Part shown: one piece after another, positions 40,998-50,604 of the stretch | Layout: each line of letters begins with the position of its first letter | Numbering within the stretch: position 1 is the first letter of the stretch | Assembly (NCBI RefSeq): GCF_035917975.1 | Contig: NZ_CP109130.1 | Span: forward strand, 3,906,001-3,970,000 | Direction: 5' to 3' | DNA: 64,000 nucleotides | From: Streptosporangium sp. NBC_01756 | GTDB taxonomy: Bacteria; Actinomycetota; Actinomycetes; Streptosporangiales; Streptosporangiaceae | Notes under the pieces: model-generated | Seen by the model: the letters and a program-made list of their open reading frames with translations, nothing else | The model's database searches: none | Told to the model about the DNA's origin: nothing | Program-made: the position numbers and the translations under genes

Positions 40998-42137
40998 ATG
41001 TCCATCACCCTTACCGACCAGGACCGCCCGGAGCTGCAGAAGGCGATCGAGGAGATCGTCGATTCCGGTTTCACCGGGGTGTCGCTGCGCGTGCACGATG
41101 AGCGGGGCGAGTGGACCGGCAGCGCCGGGGCGGCCGAGCTGGGCGGGGCCGCCAAGCCGCCGACCGACGGGCACGTCCGGATCGGCAGCAACACCAAGAC
41201 CTTCACCGCGACCCTGGTGCTGCAGCTGGTGGCCGAGGGCAGGATCGAGCTGGACACCCCGGCGGCCGACTACCTGCCCGAGTTCGGGCTGGACGAGCGG
41301 ATCACGGTGCGGATGCTGCTGCAGCACACCAGCGGGGTGTTCAACTTCACCGGCGAGTACTACGACGACGGGACGTTCGTGCCGGGCATCCCCGCCACCC
41401 CCTCGGGCAAGGAATGGGTGGACAACCGGTTCCACACCTACCGGCCGCAGGAGCTGGTGGAGCTGGCGCTGTCCAAGCCGGCGCGGTTCGAGCCGGGGAC
41501 GGGCTGGAGCTATGCCAACACCAACTACGTGCTGGCCAGGCTGCTGATCGAGAAGGTCACCGGCCGCACCTACGCCGAGGAGATGCAGCGGCTGATCCTG
41601 GGGCCGCTCGGACTGACCGGCACCGTGGTGCCGGACGCCTCGCCGGAGATCCCCGAGCCGCACGCCCACGCCTACTACCGCTACGAGGAGGACGGCCGGC
41701 AGCAGACGGTCGACGTCACCCGCCACAACCCGTCCTGGATCTCCACCGGTGGTGACATGATCTCGACCACCCGCGATCTGCACACGTTCATCTCCGCGCT
41801 GGTGGGTGGCAAGCTGCTGCCGGCTCCGCTGCTGGCCGAGATGTGCGCCCCGCACCCGACGGGCATCCCGAACATGGACTACGGCCTGGGCGTGTTCGTG
41901 CTGACCACCGACGGCGGCGGCACCGTCATCACCCACAACGGCGGCATGGCGGGCCACGGGGCACTGATGTACAGCACACCCGACGGCGGCACGACCCTGA
42001 CCGCCGCGCTGAACTACGTCGACGACGCCGCACTGTCCCTGGCAGCGGCGTTCCAGAAGGCGACACAGAGGCTCGTCCAGGAGGTGTTCGGCGGCGGGCA
42101 GGCCGAGTCGGTTGACGCGGCCGAGCCGGCTCAGTAG
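40998..42137 (+). CDS. Serine hydrolase, class C beta-lactamase/DD-peptidase fold (A)
   Basis: 379 residues. ATG 40998 follows AAAGGAG by 9 bases. The motifs are S64-NTK67 (SxxK), YAN in GWSYANTNY, and HNGG in VITHNGGMAGHG. This is the complete triad of the R61/EstB/beta-lactamase C superfamily. There is no signal peptide, so the substrate is likely cytoplasmic or secretion is non-classical. A partner gene of the same fold at 43709 lies beside the paralogous regulator B. Peptidase, esterase or resistance functions are all possible. Confidence 0.92.
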   Translation: MSITLTDQDRPELQKAIEEIVDSGFTGVSLRVHDERGEWTGSAGAAELGGAAKPPTDGHVRIGSNTKTFTATLVLQLVAEGRIELDTPAADYLPEFGLDERITVRMLLQHTSGVFNFTGEYYDDGTFVPGIPATPSGKEWVDNRFHTYRPQELVELALSKPARFEPGTGWSYANTNYVLARLLIEKVTGRTYAEEMQRLILGPLGLTGTVVPDASPEIPEPHAHAYYRYEEDGRQQTVDVTRHNPSWISTGGDMISTTRDLHTFISALVGGKLLPAPLLAEMCAPHPTGIPNMDYGLGVFVLTTDGGGTVITHNGGMAGHGALMYSTPDGGTTLTAALNYVDDAALSLAAAFQKATQRLVQEVFGGGQAESVDAAEPAQ

Positions 42138-42614
42138 ACAGGGCCGAGCGGCGTGGACCCGCACGGGCCAAGCCGGCTCACTCACCCTGGCCGATGCCCG
42201 CCGGCATGGACGACCAGGTCCACCCGGACCACACGCTGCGGCAGGTCGACGTCGAAGTCCGGCCGCGACCCGAAGCAGCCGCCATGAGCGTGCGGGCCGC
42301 CCCCCGCAGCTCCCGGCGCCCCAGGGCGGCGTGCTCCGACATCGCGTCGGAGTACGCCGCTTCATTCGTGTGCAGGGCGGCTTCGCCCGGGGGACGGACG
42401 TGGTCGGCTGGAACTCCCGTAGCGCGCCGAGCCGTTCGGGCGGTGCGAGCAACCGCACTGCGCAAGACCCTCCATGGCGAGCCCGTACAGGGCGGTGCCG
42501 CACGCCGAGAGCAGGGTGATGCCCCTCGTTCTCATAGATGACTATTTATGAGAACGCCACGAGGCCCCGACGTTACGCACGGCTCCTTGGTCCACGCCGA
42601 AACCAGCCGAGAGA
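42138..42614. other. Intergenic stretch, possible gene relic
   Basis: 477 bases between the serine hydrolase A and regulator B 3' ends. On the minus strand, fragments with protein-like composition occur in two frames (about 42380-42330, then 42290-42180), but no single intact frame with a ribosome site joins them. It may be a decayed gene; nothing can be named. Confidence 0.35.
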
Positions 42615-43343
42615 TCATTGCTGCCGCCCGGTGTTTCGGGCGGCCAGAATCTGCCGCCACTGCTCCATGACCTGCCGGAAGGCCTCGCCCACGAGGAGAA
42701 GAAGCTCGGCGGAGGACTCGAAGCGGGCACCCGCCGGGGTCGTGGCCCCGAAAATCTCGGCTCCGCGCTGCGATGCGGCCGCCAGCTCGTCGTTCATCTG
42801 CAGAGATGCAAGGAGAGACGGGAGCCAGATCTCGTTGTCGATGACATAGCGTTCGCGCCGCGCGCCGGGAACCCGTTCCCGGCCGAGCATTCCCTGCTGT
42901 TCGAGGAAGGCGATGGCGTGCGAAATCGACGCCGGGCTGACGCGAAGCCGCTGGACCAGGTCGGCGGCGGTGAGGCCGCCGGAGTCGGTGACGTACAGGC
43001 AGGCCAGCACCCTGGCCTCCATCCGGGGCAGCCCCTGCTGAACGAGGAGAGCGGTGAAGGACTCCGTGAAGTCCTGCACCGCTCGGGGGTCACGCCCATG
43101 GCCGCTGTCGGGGACCGGTGGCGCAGGAGGCTGAGTCTGCTTGTGTCGGCGCGCACGATGCCGGGTGGCCTCGTGCGCCCGGTCCGCCCCGTAATCGTTG
43201 GGTCCGCCATTGCGGGTGACCTCGCGCATGATGGTCGAGGCGGGCCGCCCCAGGCGCCGGCCGATCTCTGCGTATCCGAGCCCCTCGGCCAGCCACGCGG
43301 CGATGTGCTGACGGTCCTCATTGGTGAGTCTGCCTCCGGGCAT
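42615..43343 (-). CDS. Regulator: IS30-type HTH fused to GbsR/MarR-like winged helix (paralogue B)
   Basis: 242 residues, colinear with the protein at 39298-40032: IS30-like HTH at about 5-50 (RLTNEDRQHIAAWLAEGLGY), GbsR/MarR-type winged helix at about 85-180 (TAADLVQRLRVSPASISHAI). ATG 43343 follows AGGAG by 10 bases. It is divergent from serine hydrolase B at 43709. Two CATTGCAAT words in the intervening region echo the operator candidate of paralogue A, suggesting similar DNA targets and possible cross-talk. Confidence 0.9.
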   Translation of the reverse strand: MPGGRLTNEDRQHIAAWLAEGLGYAEIGRRLGRPASTIMREVTRNGGPNDYGADRAHEATRHRARRHKQTQPPAPPVPDSGHGRDPRAVQDFTESFTALLVQQGLPRMEARVLACLYVTDSGGLTAADLVQRLRVSPASISHAIAFLEQQGMLGRERVPGARRERYVIDNEIWLPSLLASLQMNDELAAASQRGAEIFGATTPAGARFESSAELLLLVGEAFRQVMEQWRQILAARNTGRQQ

Positions 43344-43708
43344 CGGTGCTCGGCTCCTATCTGTCGACGTGCGCGGAGCTCCGCGCCCCGGCACACTCCG
43401 CTGCACAGTATGCATTCACCCGCATCCCATTGCAATTATCATCCTGACCATCCATTGCGTTCAGCATCACACTCATTGCAATATCAGCCCAATAGGCCTT
43501 AACTAACAGGCAAGACGCATCATCTTTGCTCGTTGACGAATTTATGAACGCAATGTATTGTCGCAGATGTTCAAAGATTCCCGAACGCCTTGGGTGCTGG
43601 TGGCACCACAGCGGGAGTCCTGTGACCGGGCTCCGGCTCGCCGAGGCCATGAGCGCCACGCCGGGACGGGTCTCGCAAGATCGAACACTGTGCGCAAGGA
43701 GATTCATG
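43344..43708. other. Divergent regulatory region with CATTGCAAT words
   Basis: 365 bases between regulator B and serine hydrolase B. The left half is AT-richer and carries CATTGCAAT at 43428-43436 and 43474-43482 plus CATTGCG near 43453, a 20-25-base spaced series. The right half could be read in frame with the hydrolase but lacks a ribosome site and is treated as leader. Confidence 0.55.
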
Positions 43709-44938
43709 ATGGAAAAAAGCAACAGCGGCTTCTCCGCAGCGGGGCTGCGCAGACTGCGTGAGGTGCTGGCCCGGCATGTCGAGTCCAAAAAGATCCCCGG
43801 ACTCGTCGCGCTGGTCGGCCGGGGCGAGGAGACGCACGTCGAAGCGCTCGGGACGATGCGCCATGACGGCGGCGCGCCGATGCGCCGGGACACCATCTTC
43901 CGGATGGCCTCCACGTCCAAGCCGGTCGCGGTCGCGGCCGCGATGGTCCTGCTGGATGAGTGCCGGCTGCGGCTGGACGACCCGGTGGAGCCGTGGCTGC
44001 CGGAACTCGCCGACCGGCGGGTGCTCAAGCGGATCGACAGCCCGCTGGACGACACCGTGCCGGCCCGGCGGCCGATCACCGTACGGGACCTGCTGACCTC
44101 CACCTTCGGGCTCGGCATGGACATGACGGCGCTGGGCACCCCGATCATGGGCGCGATCTTCGAGCAGGGACTCACCCCCGATCTGCCCACACCGATGCCC
44201 GAGCCGGACGAGTGGATGCGCCGCCTGGGCACGCTTCCGCTGATGCACCAGCCCGGAGAGCGCTGGCAGTACCAGCTCAGCAACGACCTCCTCGGCGTGC
44301 TGGTGGCCCGGGTCACCGGCCAGTCGTTCGAGGCGTTCCTACGCGAGCGCATCTTCGACCCGCTGGGCATGCAGGACACCGCCTTCCACGTGCCCGCCGA
44401 CAAGATCGACCGGATGCCGACCCTCTACGCCCCCGACCCGCAGACCGGAGAGTTCCACGTGTGGGACGAGGCCGCGGGCGGACGGTGGAGCCGGCCTCCG
44501 GCGTTCCCGGGCGGCGGCGGCGGACTGGTCTCCACCGTCGACGACTACCACGCCTACTTCCGGATGCTGCTGAACGGCGGGATGCACGGGAGCGAGCGGA
44601 TCCTGTCGCGGCCCGCCGTCGAGCTGATGACCACCAACCGCCTCACGCCCGAGCAGCAGGCCGCCCGGCACGCCATGGCCGTCGACAACGTGCACATCTC
44701 CTTCGGCCAAGGCCAGCACGGCGGCTGGGGCATGGGAATGGCGGTGCGCACCTACCGCGGCGACTACGCGCCCGTCGGCCAGTTCGGCTGGGACGGCGGA
44801 AGCGGCACCTCGACCTACGCCGACCCGCACAACCAGCTCACCGGAATCCTGCTCACCCAGGTCGGGATGACCGTCCCGGATTCGGCGCGGGTCATCCACG
44901 ACTTCTGGACCACGCTCTACCAGGCGATCGACGACTGA
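43709..44938 (+). CDS. Serine hydrolase, class C beta-lactamase/DD-peptidase fold (B)
   Basis: 409 residues. AAGGAG lies 7 bases before ATG 43709 (a second ATG at 43706). The motifs are S68-TSK71 (SxxK), YQLSND at the YxN position, and FGWDGGSGT at the H/KxG position. There is no signal peptide. It resembles esterase/beta-lactamase-family proteins with a large central lid. It is divergent from regulator B, repeating the arrangement of the A module, although sequence similarity to hydrolase A is low outside the motifs. Confidence 0.92.
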   Translation: MEKSNSGFSAAGLRRLREVLARHVESKKIPGLVALVGRGEETHVEALGTMRHDGGAPMRRDTIFRMASTSKPVAVAAAMVLLDECRLRLDDPVEPWLPELADRRVLKRIDSPLDDTVPARRPITVRDLLTSTFGLGMDMTALGTPIMGAIFEQGLTPDLPTPMPEPDEWMRRLGTLPLMHQPGERWQYQLSNDLLGVLVARVTGQSFEAFLRERIFDPLGMQDTAFHVPADKIDRMPTLYAPDPQTGEFHVWDEAAGGRWSRPPAFPGGGGGLVSTVDDYHAYFRMLLNGGMHGSERILSRPAVELMTTNRLTPEQQAARHAMAVDNVHISFGQGQHGGWGMGMAVRTYRGDYAPVGQFGWDGGSGTSTYADPHNQLTGILLTQVGMTVPDSARVIHDFWTTLYQAIDD

Positions 44939-45358
44939 CACCCAACTCACACCCCGGCACGCCCCCCAGCACACCCGCCCTCAACCCACGGCACCCGACG
45001 GGCAGCCCCGGCGGCCGACCGCCGACGTTTCCGCAGCGCCTGCCATCAGGAACGCGGCCTCGGCCGCCAGGTGAGGGCGCCGTCGATGAGGACCTCAGGA
45101 CAGGCGGACGCTGGTCTGCCTGTTGTATCGATGATCACGAATGACGACGGATCCTGGCCCGTCCGCTGCGACACAGTCCGGGCCGTGCACGTCGAGCCAC
45201 AGCACCACAGCACCGCGGCGGCCGCGGGTACCTGCAGTCGGGAACAGGCATGTCCGGGACCGTACGGCCTGCTCACCGGCCGGGGAGTGCCCGGACTGTC
45301 GCAGCCGCCGGTTAGTGTCCTGTGGTGAGGTGCCGCACATGATCCCGGGGAGCGTACG
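44939..45358. other. Intergenic stretch, nothing supported
   Basis: 420 bases between serine hydrolase B and the helicase gene. It begins with a C-rich, low-complexity tract. Small frames on both strands lack ribosome sites and recognisable content. Confidence 0.5.
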
Positions 45359-47533
45359 GTGACCGTGCTCGCGAAGCCGGATCTGACGGCCGTGGAAGCC
45401 TCCGTCGAGCAGCTGGTCTACGTCCGCGAGGACGAATACACCGTCGCGCGGATGAGCGCCGAGGGCGGTGCCGAGGGCCTGGGCGGGTTCGTCGCCGCGG
45501 GCCGCGCGCTGGCCGGGGCCCAGCCCGGAGAGACGCTGCGGCTGACCGGGGAGTGGGACGAGCACCCGCGCCACGGCAGTCGCCTGATGGTCAGGCGGTG
45601 CGAGCGGGTGGCCCCCTCCACCGTGCGCGCGATCACGCTGTACCTCGGTTCGGGCCTGATCCGCGGGATCGGGCCGCGGCTCGCCCACGCCGTCGTCAGC
45701 CACTTCGGGCAGGAGACGCTCACGGTCATCGACACCGAGCCGGAGCGCCTGCGGGAGGTCGTCAACATCGGTGCCGCGCGGCAGGCGCAGATCGTCCAGG
45801 CCTGGGCGGAGCAGAAGGAGGTCGCCGAGCTGATGGTCGTCCTGCAGGGCTTCGGAATCAGCCCGCTGCTCGCGGCCAAGATCTACCAGGTCCACGGAAA
45901 CGACTCACGCCATGTCCTCCGTTCTGATCCCTACCAGTTGATCGGCCAGGTCAGGGGGATCGCCTTCCACACCGCCGACCGGATCGCCCTGCGGTCGGGG
46001 GTGCCGGAGAACAGCCCGCAGCGGATCAGGGCGGCGCTCCTGGACAGGCTGGAGACGGCGGCGGCCCGTGACGGGCACTGCTTCCTGCCGCTGCCCGCCC
46101 TCGTCGCCGCGGCGGCGGCCCTGGTCGAACAGGAGGAGGAGCCGATCCGCCGGGCGGTCGACGCGCTGGCCGCCGAGCGCCGGGTGGTCGTCGAGGCGTC
46201 ACCGACCGGGCCGGGGCAGGTGGTGTACGCCAAGGAGCAGCACGGCCGCGAGGTCGCGCTGGCGGCGCACCTGGTCAGGCTCTGGCGAGCCCGCTCGACA
46301 CTGCCGCTGCGCACGTTCGCCGAGGACGAGGGGCTGCACGAGGACCAGCGGGTGGCCGTGAACCTGGCGCTGACCAGCACCGTGTCCATCCTGACCGGCG
46401 GTCCCGGCTGCGGCAAGAGCCACACCGTGAAGGTGATCGCGGCGACCGTGCGGGCGATGGGCGGCACGGTGACCCTGACCGCACCGACCGGCAAGGCGGC
46501 CAAACGCCTGTCGGAGCTCGTCGGTCTGCCCGCGACGACCGTGCACCGGATGCTGGCCCAGCAGCCGGAGCCGGAGGAGGGCACGCTGTTCCAGCAGTCT
46601 CCCGCGCAGGCGGACCTGGTCGTGGTGGACGAGGCGTCGATGCTGGACCTGCAACTGGCCACCCGGCTGACGGCCGCGATCCCGGCGGGCAGTCACCTGC
46701 TGCTGGTCGGCGACGGTGACCAGCTCTCCAGCATCGGGCCCGGCAGCGTGCTGGCCGACCTGCTCCGTGTGCCGGAGATCCCGCGCATCCGGCTGACCCA
46801 CATCTTCCGACAGGCGCAGGACAGCGGGATCGTCCAGGCCGCCCACCGGATCCGGACGGGTGAGCTGCCCGTGCTGCCCGGCCGGGGCGGGTTCTGGTTC
46901 GAGGAGCTGGACGATCCCGACCAGGTGGCCGACCGGGTGGTCCACCTGGCGACGGAGGCGATCCCCCGTAAGCAGAACATCGGCGTGGACCAGGTCCAGG
47001 TGCTGTGCCCGACGCGCAAGGGGGTGACGGGAGCCGCGGAGCTCGGTCGCAGACTGCAGGAACGGCTGAACCCGGCGCGAGATGACGCGGCCGAGCACTG
47101 GGCGGGCCCGTCGGTCTTCAGGGTGGGCGACCGCGTCATGCCGATCCGCAACAACTACGACAAGGGCGTGTTCAACGGGGAGACCGCCACGGTCACCGCG
47201 GTGAACCCGCAGGAGCGGCTGGTCGAGCTCCGCACCGGCGACGGGGACAGCGTGACCTACACCTTCGGCGAGCTGGACGAGCTGACCCACGCCTACGCGA
47301 TCAGCGTGCACCGCTCCCAGGGCAGCGAGTATCCGTTCGTGGTGGCGCCGATCGTGGCCGAGGCCGGGGGCGTGATGCTGCACCGCAGACTGCTGTACAC
47401 CCTGGTCACCAGGGCAAAGGCGTGGGTGGTCCTCGTCGGTCGGCGCGAGGCGCTGGAGCTCGCGGTGCACCGGCTCGGCCACCGCAGGAACACCGGCCTG
47501 GCCCTCCGGATCGCCACGGGCCTGGAAGGCTGA
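45359..47533 (+). CDS. recD2: RecD2-like ATP-dependent DNA helicase
   Basis: 724-residue superfamily 1B 5'-3' helicase. An N-terminal OB-like region and helix-hairpin-helix repeats (about 90-200; GSGLIRGIGPRLAHAVV) precede the motor: Walker A GGPGCGKS (K353), Walker B VVVDEASMLD, motif III GDGDQLSSIGPGSVL, and the C-terminal UvrD-like part with YAISVHRSQGSEYPFV and LLYTLVTRAK. No RecB or RecC gene adjoins, consistent with stand-alone RecD2. GTG 45359 lies 6 bases after GGGGAG. Role: DNA repair or replication-fork processing. Confidence 0.93.
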   Translation: MTVLAKPDLTAVEASVEQLVYVREDEYTVARMSAEGGAEGLGGFVAAGRALAGAQPGETLRLTGEWDEHPRHGSRLMVRRCERVAPSTVRAITLYLGSGLIRGIGPRLAHAVVSHFGQETLTVIDTEPERLREVVNIGAARQAQIVQAWAEQKEVAELMVVLQGFGISPLLAAKIYQVHGNDSRHVLRSDPYQLIGQVRGIAFHTADRIALRSGVPENSPQRIRAALLDRLETAAARDGHCFLPLPALVAAAAALVEQEEEPIRRAVDALAAERRVVVEASPTGPGQVVYAKEQHGREVALAAHLVRLWRARSTLPLRTFAEDEGLHEDQRVAVNLALTSTVSILTGGPGCGKSHTVKVIAATVRAMGGTVTLTAPTGKAAKRLSELVGLPATTVHRMLAQQPEPEEGTLFQQSPAQADLVVVDEASMLDLQLATRLTAAIPAGSHLLLVGDGDQLSSIGPGSVLADLLRVPEIPRIRLTHIFRQAQDSGIVQAAHRIRTGELPVLPGRGGFWFEELDDPDQVADRVVHLATEAIPRKQNIGVDQVQVLCPTRKGVTGAAELGRRLQERLNPARDDAAEHWAGPSVFRVGDRVMPIRNNYDKGVFNGETATVTAVNPQERLVELRTGDGDSVTYTFGELDELTHAYAISVHRSQGSEYPFVVAPIVAEAGGVMLHRRLLYTLVTRAKAWVVLVGRREALELAVHRLGHRRNTGLALRIATGLEG

Positions 47534-47613
47534 CGGCAGTGACGCCACGTCCGCCGGGTTCGGCGGGGACGCCTTCGAGACTACGCGGCCCGCCCGCGCG
47601 ACACCCGCCGGGG

Positions 47614-47667
47614 CCCGGTGGGAGTCATCGACCCGGTGGGAGTCATCGACCCGGTGGGAGTCATCGC
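47614..47667. repeat. Three tandem 18-mers
   Basis: CCCGGTGGGAGTCATCGA is repeated at 47614, 47632 and 47650 (last base changed). It lies between the convergent helicase and methyltransferase genes. Confidence 0.85.
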
Positions 47668-47703
47668 CGCCCCCACCGGATCCCGGCCGCCGCGCGAGAA
47701 GGG

Positions 47704-48516
47704 TCAGCCCGCACCGGGTCTGCGGGCGAGGACCGAGTGGACGGCGAACGAGACGGATCTGAACACCGGGTCGGCCATGACCGCCCGGACGTCCGCGAGC
47801 TGGAGCCGGGTCATACCCGCCTGCAGGAAGTGCTCCTCCAGGTGGAGGCTGTTGCTGGTGAGCAGGCCGACCCCGGCCGACCCCGGGCCCCACACCTCGA
47901 CCCGGCAGACCGGGTCGACGTCGACCAGCCCCGCCTCGCTCATCACCTGGGCGACGGAGCCGCCCCAGGTCGGATCACTGCCGGCGGAACCCAGCACGCG
48001 GGCCATGGCCGCGATGTACGTCTCATACAGCTCGCGTGCCCGCCGGTCGGAGGTGACCAGCGGCGACCAGTTGCCGATGTCGACCTCGTCGATCTGGAGC
48101 CAGCCCCCCGGGCGCAGCGCGGCGCGCAGACGCTCCAGCACCCGCTGCCGTTCGGGCAGATGGCTCAGCACGAGCCGTGCGTGGATCAGGTCGAACGCGC
48201 CGGAGGGCAACGGGTCGTTGACGATGTCGTGCTTGACGACGGTGAGTCCGGGCTGGGCGGGGATGAGACCGGGCTTGATGTCGGTTGCCAGCACGCGGCC
48301 GGTCGGCGCCACCCGCCCGGCCAGCCACCGCGCCACGCTCCCGCCACCGGCTCCGACCTCCAGGCAGTTCCAGCCGTCGGTGACGCCGGTCTGCCCGAGC
48401 CGTTCCAAGGTCAGCGGATCGAGGAGTTGGGCCAGGTAGCGGTGCTGGTCCGTGGAGTGGACTCCGTCGTTGTCGAAGACATACTCGGACGCGATCATTG
48501 AGCTCTGCCCGGTCAC
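47704..48516 (-). CDS. Class I SAM-dependent methyltransferase
   Basis: 270 residues with a Rossmann methyltransferase core: motif I LEVGAGGGSVARWLA, motif II-like VLATDIKP, and post-I DLIHARLVLSHLPE. The start is GTG 48516 with GGAAGGAA just upstream. It is a stand-alone gene, convergent with the helicase; the substrate (small molecule or quinone) is not evident. Confidence 0.9.
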   Translation of the reverse strand: MTGQSSMIASEYVFDNDGVHSTDQHRYLAQLLDPLTLERLGQTGVTDGWNCLEVGAGGGSVARWLAGRVAPTGRVLATDIKPGLIPAQPGLTVVKHDIVNDPLPSGAFDLIHARLVLSHLPERQRVLERLRAALRPGGWLQIDEVDIGNWSPLVTSDRRARELYETYIAAMARVLGSAGSDPTWGGSVAQVMSEAGLVDVDPVCRVEVWGPGSAGVGLLTSNSLHLEEHFLQAGMTRLQLADVRAVMADPVFRSVSFAVHSVLARRPGAG

Positions 48517-48790
48517 GCACTTCCTTCCAGAGAAATCTACGGCTCGTTCTCGAATGGTAAACGGTCACCCTCCGAAATCAGATGACTTCGTTCCGCTTAT
48601 ATGGAACTCCAACTTGACGGATCCGGGGAGCCCGGATCGACACGACGGCCGGGCGAGACGGGCGTCCCGACCGCCTCCGGTGCCGCCCTCCGAAAATCGA
48701 TCGGCCACTTCGGTGAGGAGTGAGCCGACGAAATCCGGTGAGGTACCTCATGACGTGGCAGAGGGGCAGCAGCGTAAACGAGGGGGAACG

Positions 48791-50524
48791 ATGGGCACCG
48801 TCGCCGAACAGTTCATCGAGGTGCTGCGCCAGGCCGGGGTGGAGCGGGTCTACGGGGTGGTGGGCGACAGCCTGAACCCGATCGTGGACGCCATCCGCAC
48901 GACCAAGGGCATCGAATGGGTGCACGTGCACAACGAGGAGGCCGGGGCGTTCGCCGCCGCGGCCGAAGCTCAGGTCACGGGCCGGCTGGCGGTCTGCGCG
49001 GGGAGTTGCGGCCCGGGCAACACGCATCTGATCCAGGGACTCTACGACGCCCATCGCAGCGGAGCACCGGTGCTCGCGCTGGCCTCGCACATCCCCAGCG
49101 CGCAGATCGGCACGGGATTCTTCCAGGAGACCCACCCCGAGCGGCTGTTCGTGGAGTGCAGCGGCTTCTGCGAGATGATCAGTACGGCCGGGCAGATGCC
49201 CCGGGTGCTGCGCACCGCCGTCCAGCACGCGCTCGGCCACAGCGGCGTCGCGGTCGTGGTGCTCCCCGGCGACGTGGCGGGCCTGCCGACCGAGCACGAC
49301 ACGGGCACCCACGACTTCCTCACCCGGCAGGGCACGGTCCAGCCACCCGCCGACCAGGTGGCGGAGCTGGCCACGGCGCTGAACGGCGCGGAGAAGGTCA
49401 TGCTGTTCTGCGGGGCAGGCGCGCGCGGGGCGCACACGGAGGTCATGTCACTGGCCGCGCAGACGCTGGCACCGGTCGGGCACGCGCTGCGCGGCAAGGA
49501 ATGGATCCAGTACGACAACCCGTACGACGTGGGGATGAGCGGGCTGCTCGGATACGGCGCGTGCTACGAGGCCATGAACGAGGCCGACCTGGTGGTGCTT
49601 CTCGGCACCGATTTCCCCTATGACGACTTCCTGCCGGGCCGGCGCACCGTCCAGATCGACCACGACCCCGCGCGGCTGGGCCGCAGAACCCCGCTGGAGC
49701 TGGCCGTACACGGCGATGTCCGTGAGACGCTGCGCGCCGTCCTGCCCCAGGTCGCCCGGAAGTCGGACCGGCGCTACCTCGACAAGATGCTGTCCCGGCA
49801 CGTGAAGGCGCTGGACACCGTCGTGAACGCCTACACCCGGAACATCGAGCACCACACACCGATCCACCCGGAGTACGTGGCGAACATCGTGGATGAGCTC
49901 GCCGCCGACGACGCGGTGTTCACCGTGGACACCGGCATGTGCAACGTCTGGGCGGCGCGCTACCTCACACCCAACGGCCGGCGCCGGGTCCTCGGCTCCT
50001 TCAGGCACGGGAGCATGGCCAACGCCCTCCCGCACGCCATCGGCGCGCAGTCCGCCGATCCGGGGCGGCAGGTCGTGTCGCTCTCCGGCGACGGCGGCCT
50101 GGGCATGCTCCTCGGCGAGCTCCTCACCGTCCGGATGCACGGCCTCCCCGTCAAGATCGTGGTTTTCAACAACTCCGCGCTCGGCATGGTGAAGCTGGAG
50201 ATGCTGGTCGACGGGCTTCCCGACTTCGGCACCGACCTGCCATCTGTCGACTACGCGGCGATCGCCGCCGCGATCGGACTGGGCTCGGTCCGGGTGGAGA
50301 AGCCCGCGCACGTCCGCGCGGCGCTCACCACGGCCTTCGCAACGCCCGGCCCCTACCTGGTGGATGTGGTCACCGACTCCGACGTGCTCTCCATGCCGCC
50401 GCGCATCACCGCGAGACAGGTCAAGGGGTTCGCCCTGGGGGCGGGCAGGACCGTACTGACCGGCGGGGTGGGGCGCATGATCGACATGGCCCGGGCGAAC
50501 CTGCGGAACATCCCGCGCCCCTGA
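48791..50524 (+). CDS. poxB: Thiamine-pyrophosphate pyruvate:quinone oxidoreductase (PoxB-like)
   Basis: 577-residue TPP enzyme. It has the three-domain acetolactate synthase/pyruvate oxidase layout: the N-terminal PYR domain with HNEEAGAF (catalytic Glu near residue 49), a central FAD-binding domain (about 190-330), and a C-terminal PP domain with GDGGLGM and VVFNNSALGM binding Mg-TPP. The overall pattern fits pyruvate dehydrogenase (quinone), converting pyruvate to acetate and CO2 at the membrane; acetolactate synthase is the main alternative. ATG 48791 follows an AGGGGGA ribosome site. Monocistronic. Confidence 0.88.
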   Translation: MGTVAEQFIEVLRQAGVERVYGVVGDSLNPIVDAIRTTKGIEWVHVHNEEAGAFAAAAEAQVTGRLAVCAGSCGPGNTHLIQGLYDAHRSGAPVLALASHIPSAQIGTGFFQETHPERLFVECSGFCEMISTAGQMPRVLRTAVQHALGHSGVAVVVLPGDVAGLPTEHDTGTHDFLTRQGTVQPPADQVAELATALNGAEKVMLFCGAGARGAHTEVMSLAAQTLAPVGHALRGKEWIQYDNPYDVGMSGLLGYGACYEAMNEADLVVLLGTDFPYDDFLPGRRTVQIDHDPARLGRRTPLELAVHGDVRETLRAVLPQVARKSDRRYLDKMLSRHVKALDTVVNAYTRNIEHHTPIHPEYVANIVDELAADDAVFTVDTGMCNVWAARYLTPNGRRRVLGSFRHGSMANALPHAIGAQSADPGRQVVSLSGDGGLGMLLGELLTVRMHGLPVKIVVFNNSALGMVKLEMLVDGLPDFGTDLPSVDYAAIAAAIGLGSVRVEKPAHVRAALTTAFATPGPYLVDVVTDSDVLSMPPRITARQVKGFALGAGRTVLTGGVGRMIDMARANLRNIPRP

Positions 50525-50604
50525 AACCGGCCGGGCGGCACCCGGGCCGACCGCGGGGGTCCGAGGCGGCCGTGGGCGCCGGACTGCCCGCGTCTTCACA
50601 CACA

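Noticed and set aside
39298..43343. IS30 insertion sequences, suggested by the IS30-type HTH in both regulators
   Set aside because: Neither protein has a DDE catalytic domain and no terminal inverted repeats or target duplications flank them; they are regulators.
45046..45276. Minus-strand 76-codon frame before the helicase gene
   Set aside because: No ribosome site, Cys/Ser/Arg-rich random composition.
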